From assembly GCA_009926625.1 (NCBI GenBank), contig RFON01000003.1, positions 62,001 to 126,000 on the forward strand: 64,000 nucleotides of DNA, read 5' to 3'. The DNA is from Planctomycetota bacterium. GTDB taxonomy: Bacteria > Planctomycetota > Phycisphaerae > Phycisphaerales > SM1A02. The notes under the pieces are model-generated. The model had not been told where the DNA came from and ran no database searches. It saw only the letters and a program-made list of their open reading frames with translations. Positions 55,262-63,449 of the stretch are shown one piece after another. A program made the translations under genes and the position numbers. Position 1 is the first letter of the stretch. Every line of letters starts with the position of its first letter.

Positions 55262-56838
55262 GATTCGTTGCCCGCCTGCACGGATCCCTGCAGCGGGATC
55301 GACAGGTCCTCGCATGCGCTGCGCGCTGCGGTCACTCCGCTCATCAGCACCATGGGAACGCCCGGCCCAGGATTCGCACTGCCTCCCGCGATGTACAGGC
55401 TGCGGAGCACGCGACTGCGGTTGCGCGGCTTGAAGCCGCCACGCAGGCGCCCGTGCGATGCGAGACCGTAGATCGCTCCGCCTTCCGCGTTGTACATGCG
55501 CTCGATCGACTGCGGCGTGAGATGTCGCTCGACCGCAATCTGCTGTTCGAGGTCCTGCATGCCGAAACGCTTGAGCTTTTCGATGATCACGGGGCGATAC
55601 TGCTCCGCAATGCCACCCGCGCCCTCCCACCGCTGCCCAGCACGCAGGAACGGCGTGTGGATGAGCGCGTAGAGCGACTCGCAGCCGTGTGGCGCCTGCG
55701 CAGCATCGGTGCGGCTTGGTACGCAGAGATAGATCGTGGGATCGCGCGCAGGGATGCCCTTGGCGTAGATGTCGTCGAACTCCTGCGCCGAGTTTCCGCT
55801 GAACAGGAAGTCGTGATGCCGCAGGTGGTCGTACTGGCGCTTCAGTCCGAGATAGAGCACGAACCCGCTGCATGCGGGTCGATACGCCGCCGCAATCGCC
55901 GACTGCTCGCGCCGACCGCCACTGCCGCCGAGCAGGTCGCGATAGGTGCGCTGCACATCGCAGTTCGACACAATGATGTCAGCGCGCAGCACTTCGCCCG
56001 ACTCCAGTTCCACGCCGCACGCACGCCCACCCTCGTCGAGAATCCGCTTCACGCCGACGCCCGTTCGCACGCACGCCCCCTGCTCCCCGAGGATGCGCTC
56101 GAGCGCCCGAGCCACCGAGCGCGTTCCACCCATGGCGTACCAACAGCCGTGATCCACTTGCGCTGCAGCGATCAGCGACAGGATCGCGGGAGCCAAGAAC
56201 GGGCTTGATCCGACATATTGCAGGAAGTGCTCGCACAACTGCGCGAGGTGCGGCTCGCGAACATGCTTGTGCACGGTGCCCGCAACGGTCGCGTGCATGC
56301 GCATGCCCAGCACATCGCGCAGCAGGCCTGGCTCACTCGTCGGCGGCTTTCGCATGAGGTCCGCGACACCTTCGAGGTCCTTGAAGAAGAACACGCGCTC
56401 ACTCAGGCTGAACATGCGGCGGCTGTAGGCGAGGAAGTCGCGCCAGCCCTGCCCCACGCCGCGCCCAGGGAACTGTCGGTCCATGGCCGACGCCATTTCA
56501 TTGACGCCATCGCGAAGATCGATGATCGTGCCATCCTCGTAGAAGCATCGCCACTGCGGGTCGAGCCGCACGAGTTCGAGGTAGTCCTCCACGCGGCGGC
56601 CCGAGCGCGTGATGATGCCGCGCACCACTTGCGGCAGCGTAAGGATCGTCGGCCCCATGTCGAAGCGGAACCCTTGTTCGTCAAGCACATTCATCTTGCC
56701 GCCGAGGTGCAGGTTGCGTTCGACCACGGTGACCGCCACGCCATGCGTCGACAGTTCCACGGCGGACGCAAGCCCTGCAAGTCCACCTCCAACGACGATG
56801 GCGGATGGCTGTGTGGACGATGTCGCGCGTTGAATCAT
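55234..56838 (-). CDS. CrtI/CrtN/CrtP-family carotenoid desaturase or oxidase
   Basis: FAD flavoprotein of 534 residues. The N-terminal dinucleotide fold AIVVGGGLAGLASAVELSTHG is followed by GGKMNVLDEQGFRFDMGPTI, typical of phytoene-desaturase-type enzymes, and the C-terminus has SLYIAGGSANPGPGVPMVLMSG, the family's FAD-binding end. Together with the second paralogue at 58350 it would introduce conjugated double bonds into squalene-derived C30 chains, or oxidise the terminal methyl (CrtP role). Which of the two does which cannot be decided by eye. A GGGG-CTCG-CCCC hairpin (56841-56852) lies just upstream of the ATG. Starts 34 bp after the aldehyde dehydrogenase gene. Confidence 0.85.
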   Translation of the reverse strand: MIQRATSSTQPSAIVVGGGLAGLASAVELSTHGVAVTVVERNLHLGGKMNVLDEQGFRFDMGPTILTLPQVVRGIITRSGRRVEDYLELVRLDPQWRCFYEDGTIIDLRDGVNEMASAMDRQFPGRGVGQGWRDFLAYSRRMFSLSERVFFFKDLEGVADLMRKPPTSEPGLLRDVLGMRMHATVAGTVHKHVREPHLAQLCEHFLQYVGSSPFLAPAILSLIAAAQVDHGCWYAMGGTRSVARALERILGEQGACVRTGVGVKRILDEGGRACGVELESGEVLRADIIVSNCDVQRTYRDLLGGSGGRREQSAIAAAYRPACSGFVLYLGLKRQYDHLRHHDFLFSGNSAQEFDDIYAKGIPARDPTIYLCVPSRTDAAQAPHGCESLYALIHTPFLRAGQRWEGAGGIAEQYRPVIIEKLKRFGMQDLEQQIAVERHLTPQSIERMYNAEGGAIYGLASHGRLRGGFKPRNRSRVLRSLYIAGGSANPGPGVPMVLMSGVTAARSACEDLSIPLQGSVQAGNESWRPAMITN

Positions 56839-56872
56839 TGGGGGCTCGCCCCTGCATCAAGCAGAAAGCGTT

Positions 56873-58288
56873 TCAACGAAGCATAGCCCGCAACAGCCGA
56901 CGCGTGAGTCCAGCGGGCTCGCCAACTGGAATCCGCCGCGAGGGACTCGTCTGCGACATCGTCACGGTCCGCGTCATGGCTACCAGTCCGTCCTCACCGC
57001 GCGTGGCACCCCACCCACTGAGGCCCGTTCCGCGGATGGATGTTCCCGGATGAACGGTCGGCAGGATCGCGTCGTTGAAGGTCACGAAGCCAGCACCGAG
57101 CGATGCCATCAAGGTGCAATCGCGCGCGATCACCTGCACCTGCGAAGGCGCCGCGAAGATGGACACCGAAAGGTGCTGCTTGAAGGTGCGGTGCAGCGCC
57201 AGCAGCGCATCAAGCCCATGGGCTGCGAGCACGGCAGCCGCAGGACCAAAGTGATCTCCGCGAGCGAGCTTGCACTGCGGCGAACACCCGCTGATGACCG
57301 CTGGGCGCACTTGGCGTCCGACGGGCGACTCGACGACTCCGCTGAGTGAATGACCACCCGACGCGATCGCCTCGCGAACGCATGCGTCCACCTGCCGCGC
57401 GGCTCCTTCCGAGATCACCGCGCGCGCGGGCGCGCCGGCCACAAGGGGCGCCATCTCAGCGAGGAACGCGCGCTGCACCGCTGCATCCACAAGTATTCGG
57501 CGTGGCGCCATGCAGGTCTGCCCTGCGTTCATCGAGAGTGCGTGCCAGATCGTCCGCGCAGCGAGCGCCAGATCCGCGCCGCGAAGGACGATGGCGCTGT
57601 CGCAACCTGAGAGTTCGAGCGTTGTCGGCGTCAGCGACGATGCCGCAGCGACCGCAATCTGCCTCCCGACTTCCGTCGACCCAGTGAAGACGACATGATC
57701 GAAGGACTCGCGCGTCAGCAGTTCTGCGCCTGCCTCACGGGTTGCTGGCGTGCGCCGCAGCACATTCGGCGGCAGTCCATCCGCCGCAAGCCGCAGCAGC
57801 AGCCCTTGCGAACGGACCGCGTGCTCCGATGGTTTCACCGTGACGCGATTGCCCGCCACGATCGCCTGCACCAGTTGGATGCCCAGCAATTGCACGGGGT
57901 AGTTCCATGTGGCGATCATCGCCACCGAACCGAGCGGGACACGAAGGGTCCAGTGCCGCTGTCCCACGAGCCACCATGGCCGTCCACCCACGGGGCGGTT
58001 CGCCAGCACACGCCGCGCGTTGGCGGCAGTCCAGCGGGCGCATGCAAGCAGCGGCAATACATCCGCGGAAAACGCCTCCCAAGTGCTCTTGCTGCAGTCC
58101 GAACACACGGCGTCCACGAGCTCGTCGGCGTGCGCCTCGACCGCGGCAGAAAACCCAGCGAGCCATCCGAGCCGATCATCCAACCCCCAGCAGCCCGCGG
58201 CAACCGTTGGAATCTCGCGCGGGTACTGCAGCGCTGGAGCCCCTCGCTCAGCAGCCTCGACCCAACCTTTCTCAAGCACGCGTTCCAT
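56873..58288 (-). CDS. Aldehyde dehydrogenase, AldH of C30 carotenoid type
   Basis: NAD(P)-dependent aldehyde dehydrogenase, 471 residues. Active-site cysteine is in MNAGQTCMAPRR near residue 271; the glutamate is in TLELSGCDSAIV near 237; the cofactor region has ATWNYPVQL, VKPSEHAV and FTGSTEVGR. In staphyloxanthin synthesis an aldehyde dehydrogenase (AldH) turns the terminal carotenoid aldehyde into the carboxylate that is later glycosylated. Its place at the head of the minus-strand operon fits this. ATG 58288 is chosen because the frame further upstream runs across the divergent desaturase start; the C-terminal 80 residues are Gly/Thr/Ser/Arg-rich as in the family. Confidence 0.8.
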   Translation of the reverse strand: MERVLEKGWVEAAERGAPALQYPREIPTVAAGCWGLDDRLGWLAGFSAAVEAHADELVDAVCSDCSKSTWEAFSADVLPLLACARWTAANARRVLANRPVGGRPWWLVGQRHWTLRVPLGSVAMIATWNYPVQLLGIQLVQAIVAGNRVTVKPSEHAVRSQGLLLRLAADGLPPNVLRRTPATREAGAELLTRESFDHVVFTGSTEVGRQIAVAAASSLTPTTLELSGCDSAIVLRGADLALAARTIWHALSMNAGQTCMAPRRILVDAAVQRAFLAEMAPLVAGAPARAVISEGAARQVDACVREAIASGGHSLSGVVESPVGRQVRPAVISGCSPQCKLARGDHFGPAAAVLAAHGLDALLALHRTFKQHLSVSIFAAPSQVQVIARDCTLMASLGAGFVTFNDAILPTVHPGTSIRGTGLSGWGATRGEDGLVAMTRTVTMSQTSPSRRIPVGEPAGLTRRLLRAMLR

Positions 58289-58349
58289 CTTGTTGCCTAC
58301 ATTTGATGATAAGCCTCCCCTCACGGGATGGTCGAAGCGCGTTGAACCC

Positions 58350-59942
58350 ATGATCCAACACTCGACGAGCGAGCGAACGAAAGGAAGGTCCATCGGCGTC
58401 ATCGGTGCAGGGCCCGGCGGTCTTGCGGCTTCCATGCAGTTGGCTGCAGCGGGCTTCGATGTGACCGTGTACGAGGCACAGCCCGTTGTCGGTGGGCGTT
58501 CGCGGCGTTTGACCGCCGGCCCGTACTCGTTCGACTGCGGTCCCACTTTTTTCCTGATGCCCTATGTGCTCGAGGAGATCTTCAGCGCATGTGGCTTTCG
58601 CCTGAGTGACTTCGCATCGCTTCGGCGCCTTGATCCGATGTATCGCCTCATCATCGGCAATTGCGATGGCGCGCCCACGGTGCTCGACACCACGCAGGAT
58701 GTGGCCCACATGGCTGAACGCCTCGCGCGAATCGACCCGCGCGACGGCGCCGCATTCCGCAGCTTCATGGATGAGAACAGGCGCAAGCTCGCGCGGCTCA
58801 CGCCAGTCCTGAAGCAGCGCGTTCGATCGCTGCTCGATCTCATGTCGATCGACGGGATCGCCGCCGCGCCGTATGTGCGCCCGTGGGAGTCAGTGCATCA
58901 ATGCCTCAGCAAGACCTTTTCGGATCGCCGCACTCGCCTCGCGCTCTGTTTCCAGGCCAAGTACCTCGGCATGAGCCCGTACGAATGCCCCAGCCTCTTC
59001 AGCATCCTGCCATTCATCGAGTACGAGTACGGCATCTGGCACCCAGAGGGCGGCTGCAACCGCATCATGAGTGCGATGGCTGACGCCTGCACAAGGATGG
59101 GCGTTCGAATCGAGACGAGCTGCGCGGTGGATCGGATCGCTTTCGATGGTCGCAAGGTCGTGGGCGTTCATGCCGCTGGCTCGCTGCGCCGTCACGACCG
59201 CGTCGTCGTCAATGCCGATGGCACTTGGGCGATGAAGAACCTGATCCCACAGGAACTGCGCGGGCGCGACACCGATGCTGCGATCGATGCACGGCGCTAC
59301 TCGTGCTCGACCTTCATGATGTACCTCGGCGTGCGCGGCGAAGTCGATCTGCCCCACCACACCATCTACATGTCGGATCGGTACGAGGAGACTTTCCGCG
59401 ACATCTCGCAACTCGGTCGCCTCAGCGAGGACCCGTCGACCTATGTGCACAATCCGTCGGCGATCGATCCAACGCTCGCGCCCGCTGGCAACAGCGCCTT
59501 GTATGTGCTGCTGCCGGTCACCAACAACGATCCCCGACAGTGCAGCATTGACTGGGATCGTGAACGCCCCCGCCTGCGCGAAGATGCGCTTCGTCAACTT
59601 GAGGGACCGTTCGGCATCCGTGACATTCGTCGGCGCATCGAAGAGGAGATCCTCCTCACGCCGCTCGATTGGCAGCGAGAGCGCATCAACCACGGCGCGA
59701 CATTCAACCTCGCGCACACCTTCGACCAAATGCTCCACAGGCGCATCCCGCACACGCACCCGAAGCTGGCAGGTCTCCACTTCGTGGGGGGCGCTACGCA
59801 CCCAGGGTCGGGGCTGCCCGTGATCTTCCTTTCATCAACGATTGCGTCGCGGCACATCTGCGAACTCGAGGGCAAGACGCATCCGTTCGATGCCATGGGA
59901 TCCGCGGCGCCGCTGCCAGTGGCGCTCGCTGCCGTGCGCTGA
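58350..59942 (+). CDS. CrtI/CrtN-family carotenoid desaturase
   Basis: Second FAD desaturase, 530 residues. The N-terminal fold is SIGVIGAGPGGLAASMQLAAAG with VVGGRSRRLTAGPYSFDCGPTFF; the C-terminus has LAGLHFVGGATHPGSGLPVIF, the consensus of bacterial phytoene/diapophytoene desaturases. It probably carries out the desaturation of squalene or of a later C30 intermediate. It is divergent from the aldH operon; ATG 58350 and the aldH ATG are 61 bp apart, the likely shared control region. Followed 28 bp later by the tryptophan dioxygenase gene. Confidence 0.87.
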   Translation: MIQHSTSERTKGRSIGVIGAGPGGLAASMQLAAAGFDVTVYEAQPVVGGRSRRLTAGPYSFDCGPTFFLMPYVLEEIFSACGFRLSDFASLRRLDPMYRLIIGNCDGAPTVLDTTQDVAHMAERLARIDPRDGAAFRSFMDENRRKLARLTPVLKQRVRSLLDLMSIDGIAAAPYVRPWESVHQCLSKTFSDRRTRLALCFQAKYLGMSPYECPSLFSILPFIEYEYGIWHPEGGCNRIMSAMADACTRMGVRIETSCAVDRIAFDGRKVVGVHAAGSLRRHDRVVVNADGTWAMKNLIPQELRGRDTDAAIDARRYSCSTFMMYLGVRGEVDLPHHTIYMSDRYEETFRDISQLGRLSEDPSTYVHNPSAIDPTLAPAGNSALYVLLPVTNNDPRQCSIDWDRERPRLREDALRQLEGPFGIRDIRRRIEEEILLTPLDWQRERINHGATFNLAHTFDQMLHRRIPHTHPKLAGLHFVGGATHPGSGLPVIFLSSTIASRHICELEGKTHPFDAMGSAAPLPVALAAVR

Positions 59943-59957
59943 ACGATTCCCCGCCCC

Positions 59958-59963
59958 TATCCT
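59958..59963 (+). promoter_or_regulatory. -10-like box TATCCT, 7 nt before GTG 59971
   Basis: TATCCT, 7 nt, GTG. Supports the GTG start of the tryptophan dioxygenase gene and its separate transcription from the desaturase. Confidence 0.45.
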
Positions 59964-59970
59964 CGGCGGC

Positions 59971-60753
59971 GTGACGCTGACCTACGGCCAATACCTGCGC
60001 GTGCCAGAACTGCTGTCGCTGCAGCAACCGCTCTCCGGCGGGCGCGAGCACGACGAAACGCTCTTCATCATCATCCACCAGGTCTACGAACTCTGGTTCA
60101 AGCAGCAGATCCACGAGGCGCTGCATCTGCAGGCAGCACTCGAACGGAAGGATGATCCCACCACGCATGCAACCCTCCGCCGCATGCTCACCATCCTCAA
60201 GACGATGGTCGGTCAGATTGATGTCTTGGAGACGATGAGCCCGATCGGGTTCGACTCCTTTCGCTCGCTGCTCGCCAACGCCAGCGGCTTCCAATCCGTG
60301 CAGTTCCGCGAATTCGAGTTCATCCTTGGCAACCGAAATCCGGCGGCACTTGCCCGCTATCCAGAAGGCGGTCCCGAGCGCGCCATGCTCGCCTCGCGGC
60401 TCGAGGGGCGCACCCTGTGGCAGTCCTTCCTCGTGCGGATGCGCGCCGATGGGCACGCTGTTCCCGCGGAGCTCATCGATGCGACACTCACCGCACTCCC
60501 AGAGCCAAACGAGACGCTCCAGGAAGTGCTGCTCGATGTGTACCACCATCACAGCGATGATCGCGTGATCTGCGAACTCATGGTGGACTTCGATGAGGGC
60601 ATGCAGGAGTGGCGCTATCGCCATGTAAAGATGGTCGAACGGACCATCGGCACCAAGGTCGGCACGGGCGGATCAAGCGGCGCCGCATACCTGCGGTCCA
60701 CGCTCTTCCGACCGCTGTTTCCCGATCTCTGGGCGATCCGTGACCGCATCTGA
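59971..60753 (+). CDS. kynA: Tryptophan 2,3-dioxygenase
   Basis: Haem enzyme opening the indole ring of tryptophan to N-formylkynurenine, the first step of the kynurenine route. The 260-residue product has the family signatures: LTYGQYLRVPELLSLQQP, ETLFIIIHQVYELWFKQ, FDSFRSLLANASGFQSVQFR, and the haem-ligand region WRYRHVKMVERTIGTKVGTG followed by GSSGAAYL. No kynB or kynU lies nearby, so the pathway would be completed elsewhere. GTG 59971 begins MTLTYGQY, the usual N-terminus of bacterial TDO. Convergent with the LptC-like gene after 11 bp. Confidence 0.92.
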   Translation: MTLTYGQYLRVPELLSLQQPLSGGREHDETLFIIIHQVYELWFKQQIHEALHLQAALERKDDPTTHATLRRMLTILKTMVGQIDVLETMSPIGFDSFRSLLANASGFQSVQFREFEFILGNRNPAALARYPEGGPERAMLASRLEGRTLWQSFLVRMRADGHAVPAELIDATLTALPEPNETLQEVLLDVYHHHSDDRVICELMVDFDEGMQEWRYRHVKMVERTIGTKVGTGGSSGAAYLRSTLFRPLFPDLWAIRDRI

Positions 60754-60764
60754 ACGCAGCGCGT

Positions 60765-63416
60765 TCACAGTCCTGCGCTGCCGGACCCTGCCCGTACGCG
60801 AATGCGCCCCGACTGCATGTCCCACAGCATCGACGCCGCCTTGAGCGGTTCGCCCTGCCCCTTCGGCAGCACTTGCACGAGTCGACCTGCGCGACCGCGC
60901 AGCTCTGCGACTTGCGTGACGATGTTGTAGTCAAACTCCTCGCACTCGATGTCGTAGTCCGGCGTGCGGATGAAGCAGCGCCCGACGCCGCGGATGCGCT
61001 GCAGCTCCACGCTGCCGCCGAGGGAAAACGGCTGCTCGCTGCCCGCGGGCTGTTCACCACGCAGCACCGTCGCCTCCAGTCGATCGCATGTCATCGTCAA
61101 CGCTTGGTCTGCGCGCTCGCCCGCTCGCACCAGTTCGACGGATGCCTGCATCGTCATCAGGAAACGCCGATCGACGATCCGCTTGATGTCCATCGATCCG
61201 CCCCAGCGGAAACGACTGGTGCCTTCGACGCCGCCGCCGACGATGCCCTTGTCGCGCTGTTGCCTTGCTTGCGCCGCGGCATCGCCGCCGCTTTCGGGCG
61301 GCACATGCACGAGCACGGTGCCGGCGCCCGGCACGGCAAGTTCGCTGCTGACCGCGTCGTACTCCACTCGCTGTGAACGCAACTGGAACAGTCGCGGTGC
61401 GCCGACACGAGCCGCCGTCGGCCACACCTGGTTCTCCAGTCGCGCATCGCCGACGGTGACCAGTCTGCGCACCCGCATCTCATCGCCCGTCTGCGGCTCG
61501 AAGTCGAGCAGCACCGTCTGCCCGTCGAGCGCATCGAACTCCTCCGCGCGCGGCTCCGCGCGAACCCGCACATCACCCCCGAGTTCGAGCAGCGCACCGC
61601 TCGCGCCACGGTCGCGGTAGGACATCGCGCCGCTCCACTTGGCATCCAGTTCCGGTCGCTGGGACGGCAGCGTCGGCAACGGCAACTTTCCTTCAGCATC
61701 CGCAGGGAACAATGGCTGCTTCCAGTTGCGCGCGCGCCCGCCACCAGGCGCCTTCACCTCGCGCTCTCGTTCCGCGACATCCACCTGCGGCATCCCCTCG
61801 AGCAGCATGCCGGCCCGCACCACCGTGATGCCGGGGCCGCGCAGTTGCGCAGTCGCCGCGGACGGCTGCGCGGAAAGCGCGTCCGCGAAGATCCGCGCAC
61901 CATCCTTCATCTGCACTTGAACGCCCCCCACCGCATCGACCTGCGATGCCTGCACGGCGCCGAGGACCGGATCCTGATTGCCACCCTTCGCCTGTGCGGC
62001 GTCCGCTGCACCAGGCATGTCCGTGAACGCAACATCGAGTGCATCGCACCAGAGCGTTTGCAGTGCATCGGTCGCTTCCACGCCTCCGCCCGCCTTCAAC
62101 TGACGCGGCGCACTCTGTCCACCCGCAGTCTTGCGCACATCGATGTCCACGGAACGCGCCCGCAGCGCCAGTCCCGCCTGGTTCGCAAGTTCAACCCGCT
62201 GACCATCGATCTCCACCAGCATCGCATCGGCTGCCGGCGGACGCACCGCATCAGGCGCGAGCGGCCGCATCTCCAAGCGACCCTTGAACCGCACGATGAT
62301 CAGGTCGTCCACTTCGGCGCGCGCCGTTGCCGACGCCAACACCAACTGTGCAAGCCGCCCTGGCCATCCAATCGGCTGCGCGCGTGTGACACGATGCTCA
62401 GCGCGACTCGGTTGCCCGACCGGCACACGACTGCGGCGCGCATCCACGACACTGCCGCTCACAAGGTCATTCTCGAGCGCGAACACCGCGACGAGCAAGT
62501 CACCGCGCGACCATGCGCGGTCGTTGGGTGATTGCCGAAGTACCTCGACGGAATCATGCAGCTCCAGCTTGTAGAACGAGCCCGAGTCCGCCGCGGGCAC
62601 CTGCACGGGCGCCCATCGCGCGCGGCGCAGAAGCGGCGCGGCCGCGAGCTGCAGGCGAACCGTACCCTCGCGCGGCGACGAGACGGCCGGCGCACTCCGC
62701 GCCTGCGTCGACGGGAGCCGCTGACGGTCGATCACGATCGGGCCGAGCGGGCGTTCCACCACCAACCGCTCGATGGTGCGCCGATCGCTGCTGAGGAGAA
62801 GGTCGAGTCCTTCGCCATCGAATGTCAGGACATCCGTGGTGAGGCGAAACGCCGAGGGACACTTGATCGTCCCGAGCGTCTGGTCGAAGTCCAGTTCCTC
62901 CGACTCAAGGATCAGCGATGGTTGGTCCTTCGACACATCAACCTGCCTGCCTGGCGCGGGGCGAAACAACCGAATCACGACATCGCCGCGGAACACCCCC
63001 GACTCAAGGGCGCGGTTGGGCACGCGCACGCGCCCCGACTCCGCACGCAGCGTCGCAACGCGACCATCGTCGAGGAAAAAGATCGTCTGCGGACCCTCCA
63101 TCGAGAGGAACGCCCCTGGCTCCGGGTCAAGCTTGCGCGCGCTGTACTGCTGCGCAAGCCGCCCATCGGGAGCAGCCACTTGCACCCACGCTCCCTGCTC
63201 AAGCTGAACGCTGCTGCTCGATGCGGCGCGTTCGCGCGCCGCTTCGCGCTCCTCCGGAGTGAGCGGCGACGGCGCCACGAGATCCTCCACTGGTACGCCG
63301 CGCACGCGACGCGTCGGCGAGAGGTTTCGGTCCATGAACCATGCACCAACCGCGAGCGTCGCCGCGAGCCCCACTGCTACCGCGATGATCATGCTGCGCC
63401 GAGTCCGCTCTTCCAT
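60765..63416 (-). CDS. LptC/OstA-like envelope protein
   Basis: Exported, single-anchor protein of 883 residues. An N-terminal membrane helix (about residues 8-28, SMIIAVAVGLAATLAVGAWFM) is followed by repeated beta-strand segments; SLILESEELDFDQTLGTIKCPS near residue 165 resembles LptC/OstA (jelly-roll) repeats that bind LPS, and similar strands recur to the end (IVTQVAELRGRAGRLVQ). Far longer than LptC (about 190 residues), it may combine LptC-like and LptA-like repeats. With kdsD it argues for LPS transport in this organism. ATG 63416 (MEERTRRS) is preferred to the upstream TTG. The exact role is inferred. Confidence 0.65.
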   Translation of the reverse strand: MEERTRRSMIIAVAVGLAATLAVGAWFMDRNLSPTRRVRGVPVEDLVAPSPLTPEEREAARERAASSSSVQLEQGAWVQVAAPDGRLAQQYSARKLDPEPGAFLSMEGPQTIFFLDDGRVATLRAESGRVRVPNRALESGVFRGDVVIRLFRPAPGRQVDVSKDQPSLILESEELDFDQTLGTIKCPSAFRLTTDVLTFDGEGLDLLLSSDRRTIERLVVERPLGPIVIDRQRLPSTQARSAPAVSSPREGTVRLQLAAAPLLRRARWAPVQVPAADSGSFYKLELHDSVEVLRQSPNDRAWSRGDLLVAVFALENDLVSGSVVDARRSRVPVGQPSRAEHRVTRAQPIGWPGRLAQLVLASATARAEVDDLIIVRFKGRLEMRPLAPDAVRPPAADAMLVEIDGQRVELANQAGLALRARSVDIDVRKTAGGQSAPRQLKAGGGVEATDALQTLWCDALDVAFTDMPGAADAAQAKGGNQDPVLGAVQASQVDAVGGVQVQMKDGARIFADALSAQPSAATAQLRGPGITVVRAGMLLEGMPQVDVAEREREVKAPGGGRARNWKQPLFPADAEGKLPLPTLPSQRPELDAKWSGAMSYRDRGASGALLELGGDVRVRAEPRAEEFDALDGQTVLLDFEPQTGDEMRVRRLVTVGDARLENQVWPTAARVGAPRLFQLRSQRVEYDAVSSELAVPGAGTVLVHVPPESGGDAAAQARQQRDKGIVGGGVEGTSRFRWGGSMDIKRIVDRRFLMTMQASVELVRAGERADQALTMTCDRLEATVLRGEQPAGSEQPFSLGGSVELQRIRGVGRCFIRTPDYDIECEEFDYNIVTQVAELRGRAGRLVQVLPKGQGEPLKAASMLWDMQSGRIRVRAGSGSAGL

Positions 63417-63427
63417 GTCGACGCGCA

Positions 63428-63433
63428 AGTGTA
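63428..63433 (-). promoter_or_regulatory. -10-like box TACACT, 11 nt before start 63416
   Basis: Minus strand; predicted leader about 4 nt. It also argues against the TTG at 63428 as start. Confidence 0.3.
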
Positions 63434-63449
63434 GACGCGGCCGAGCCCT

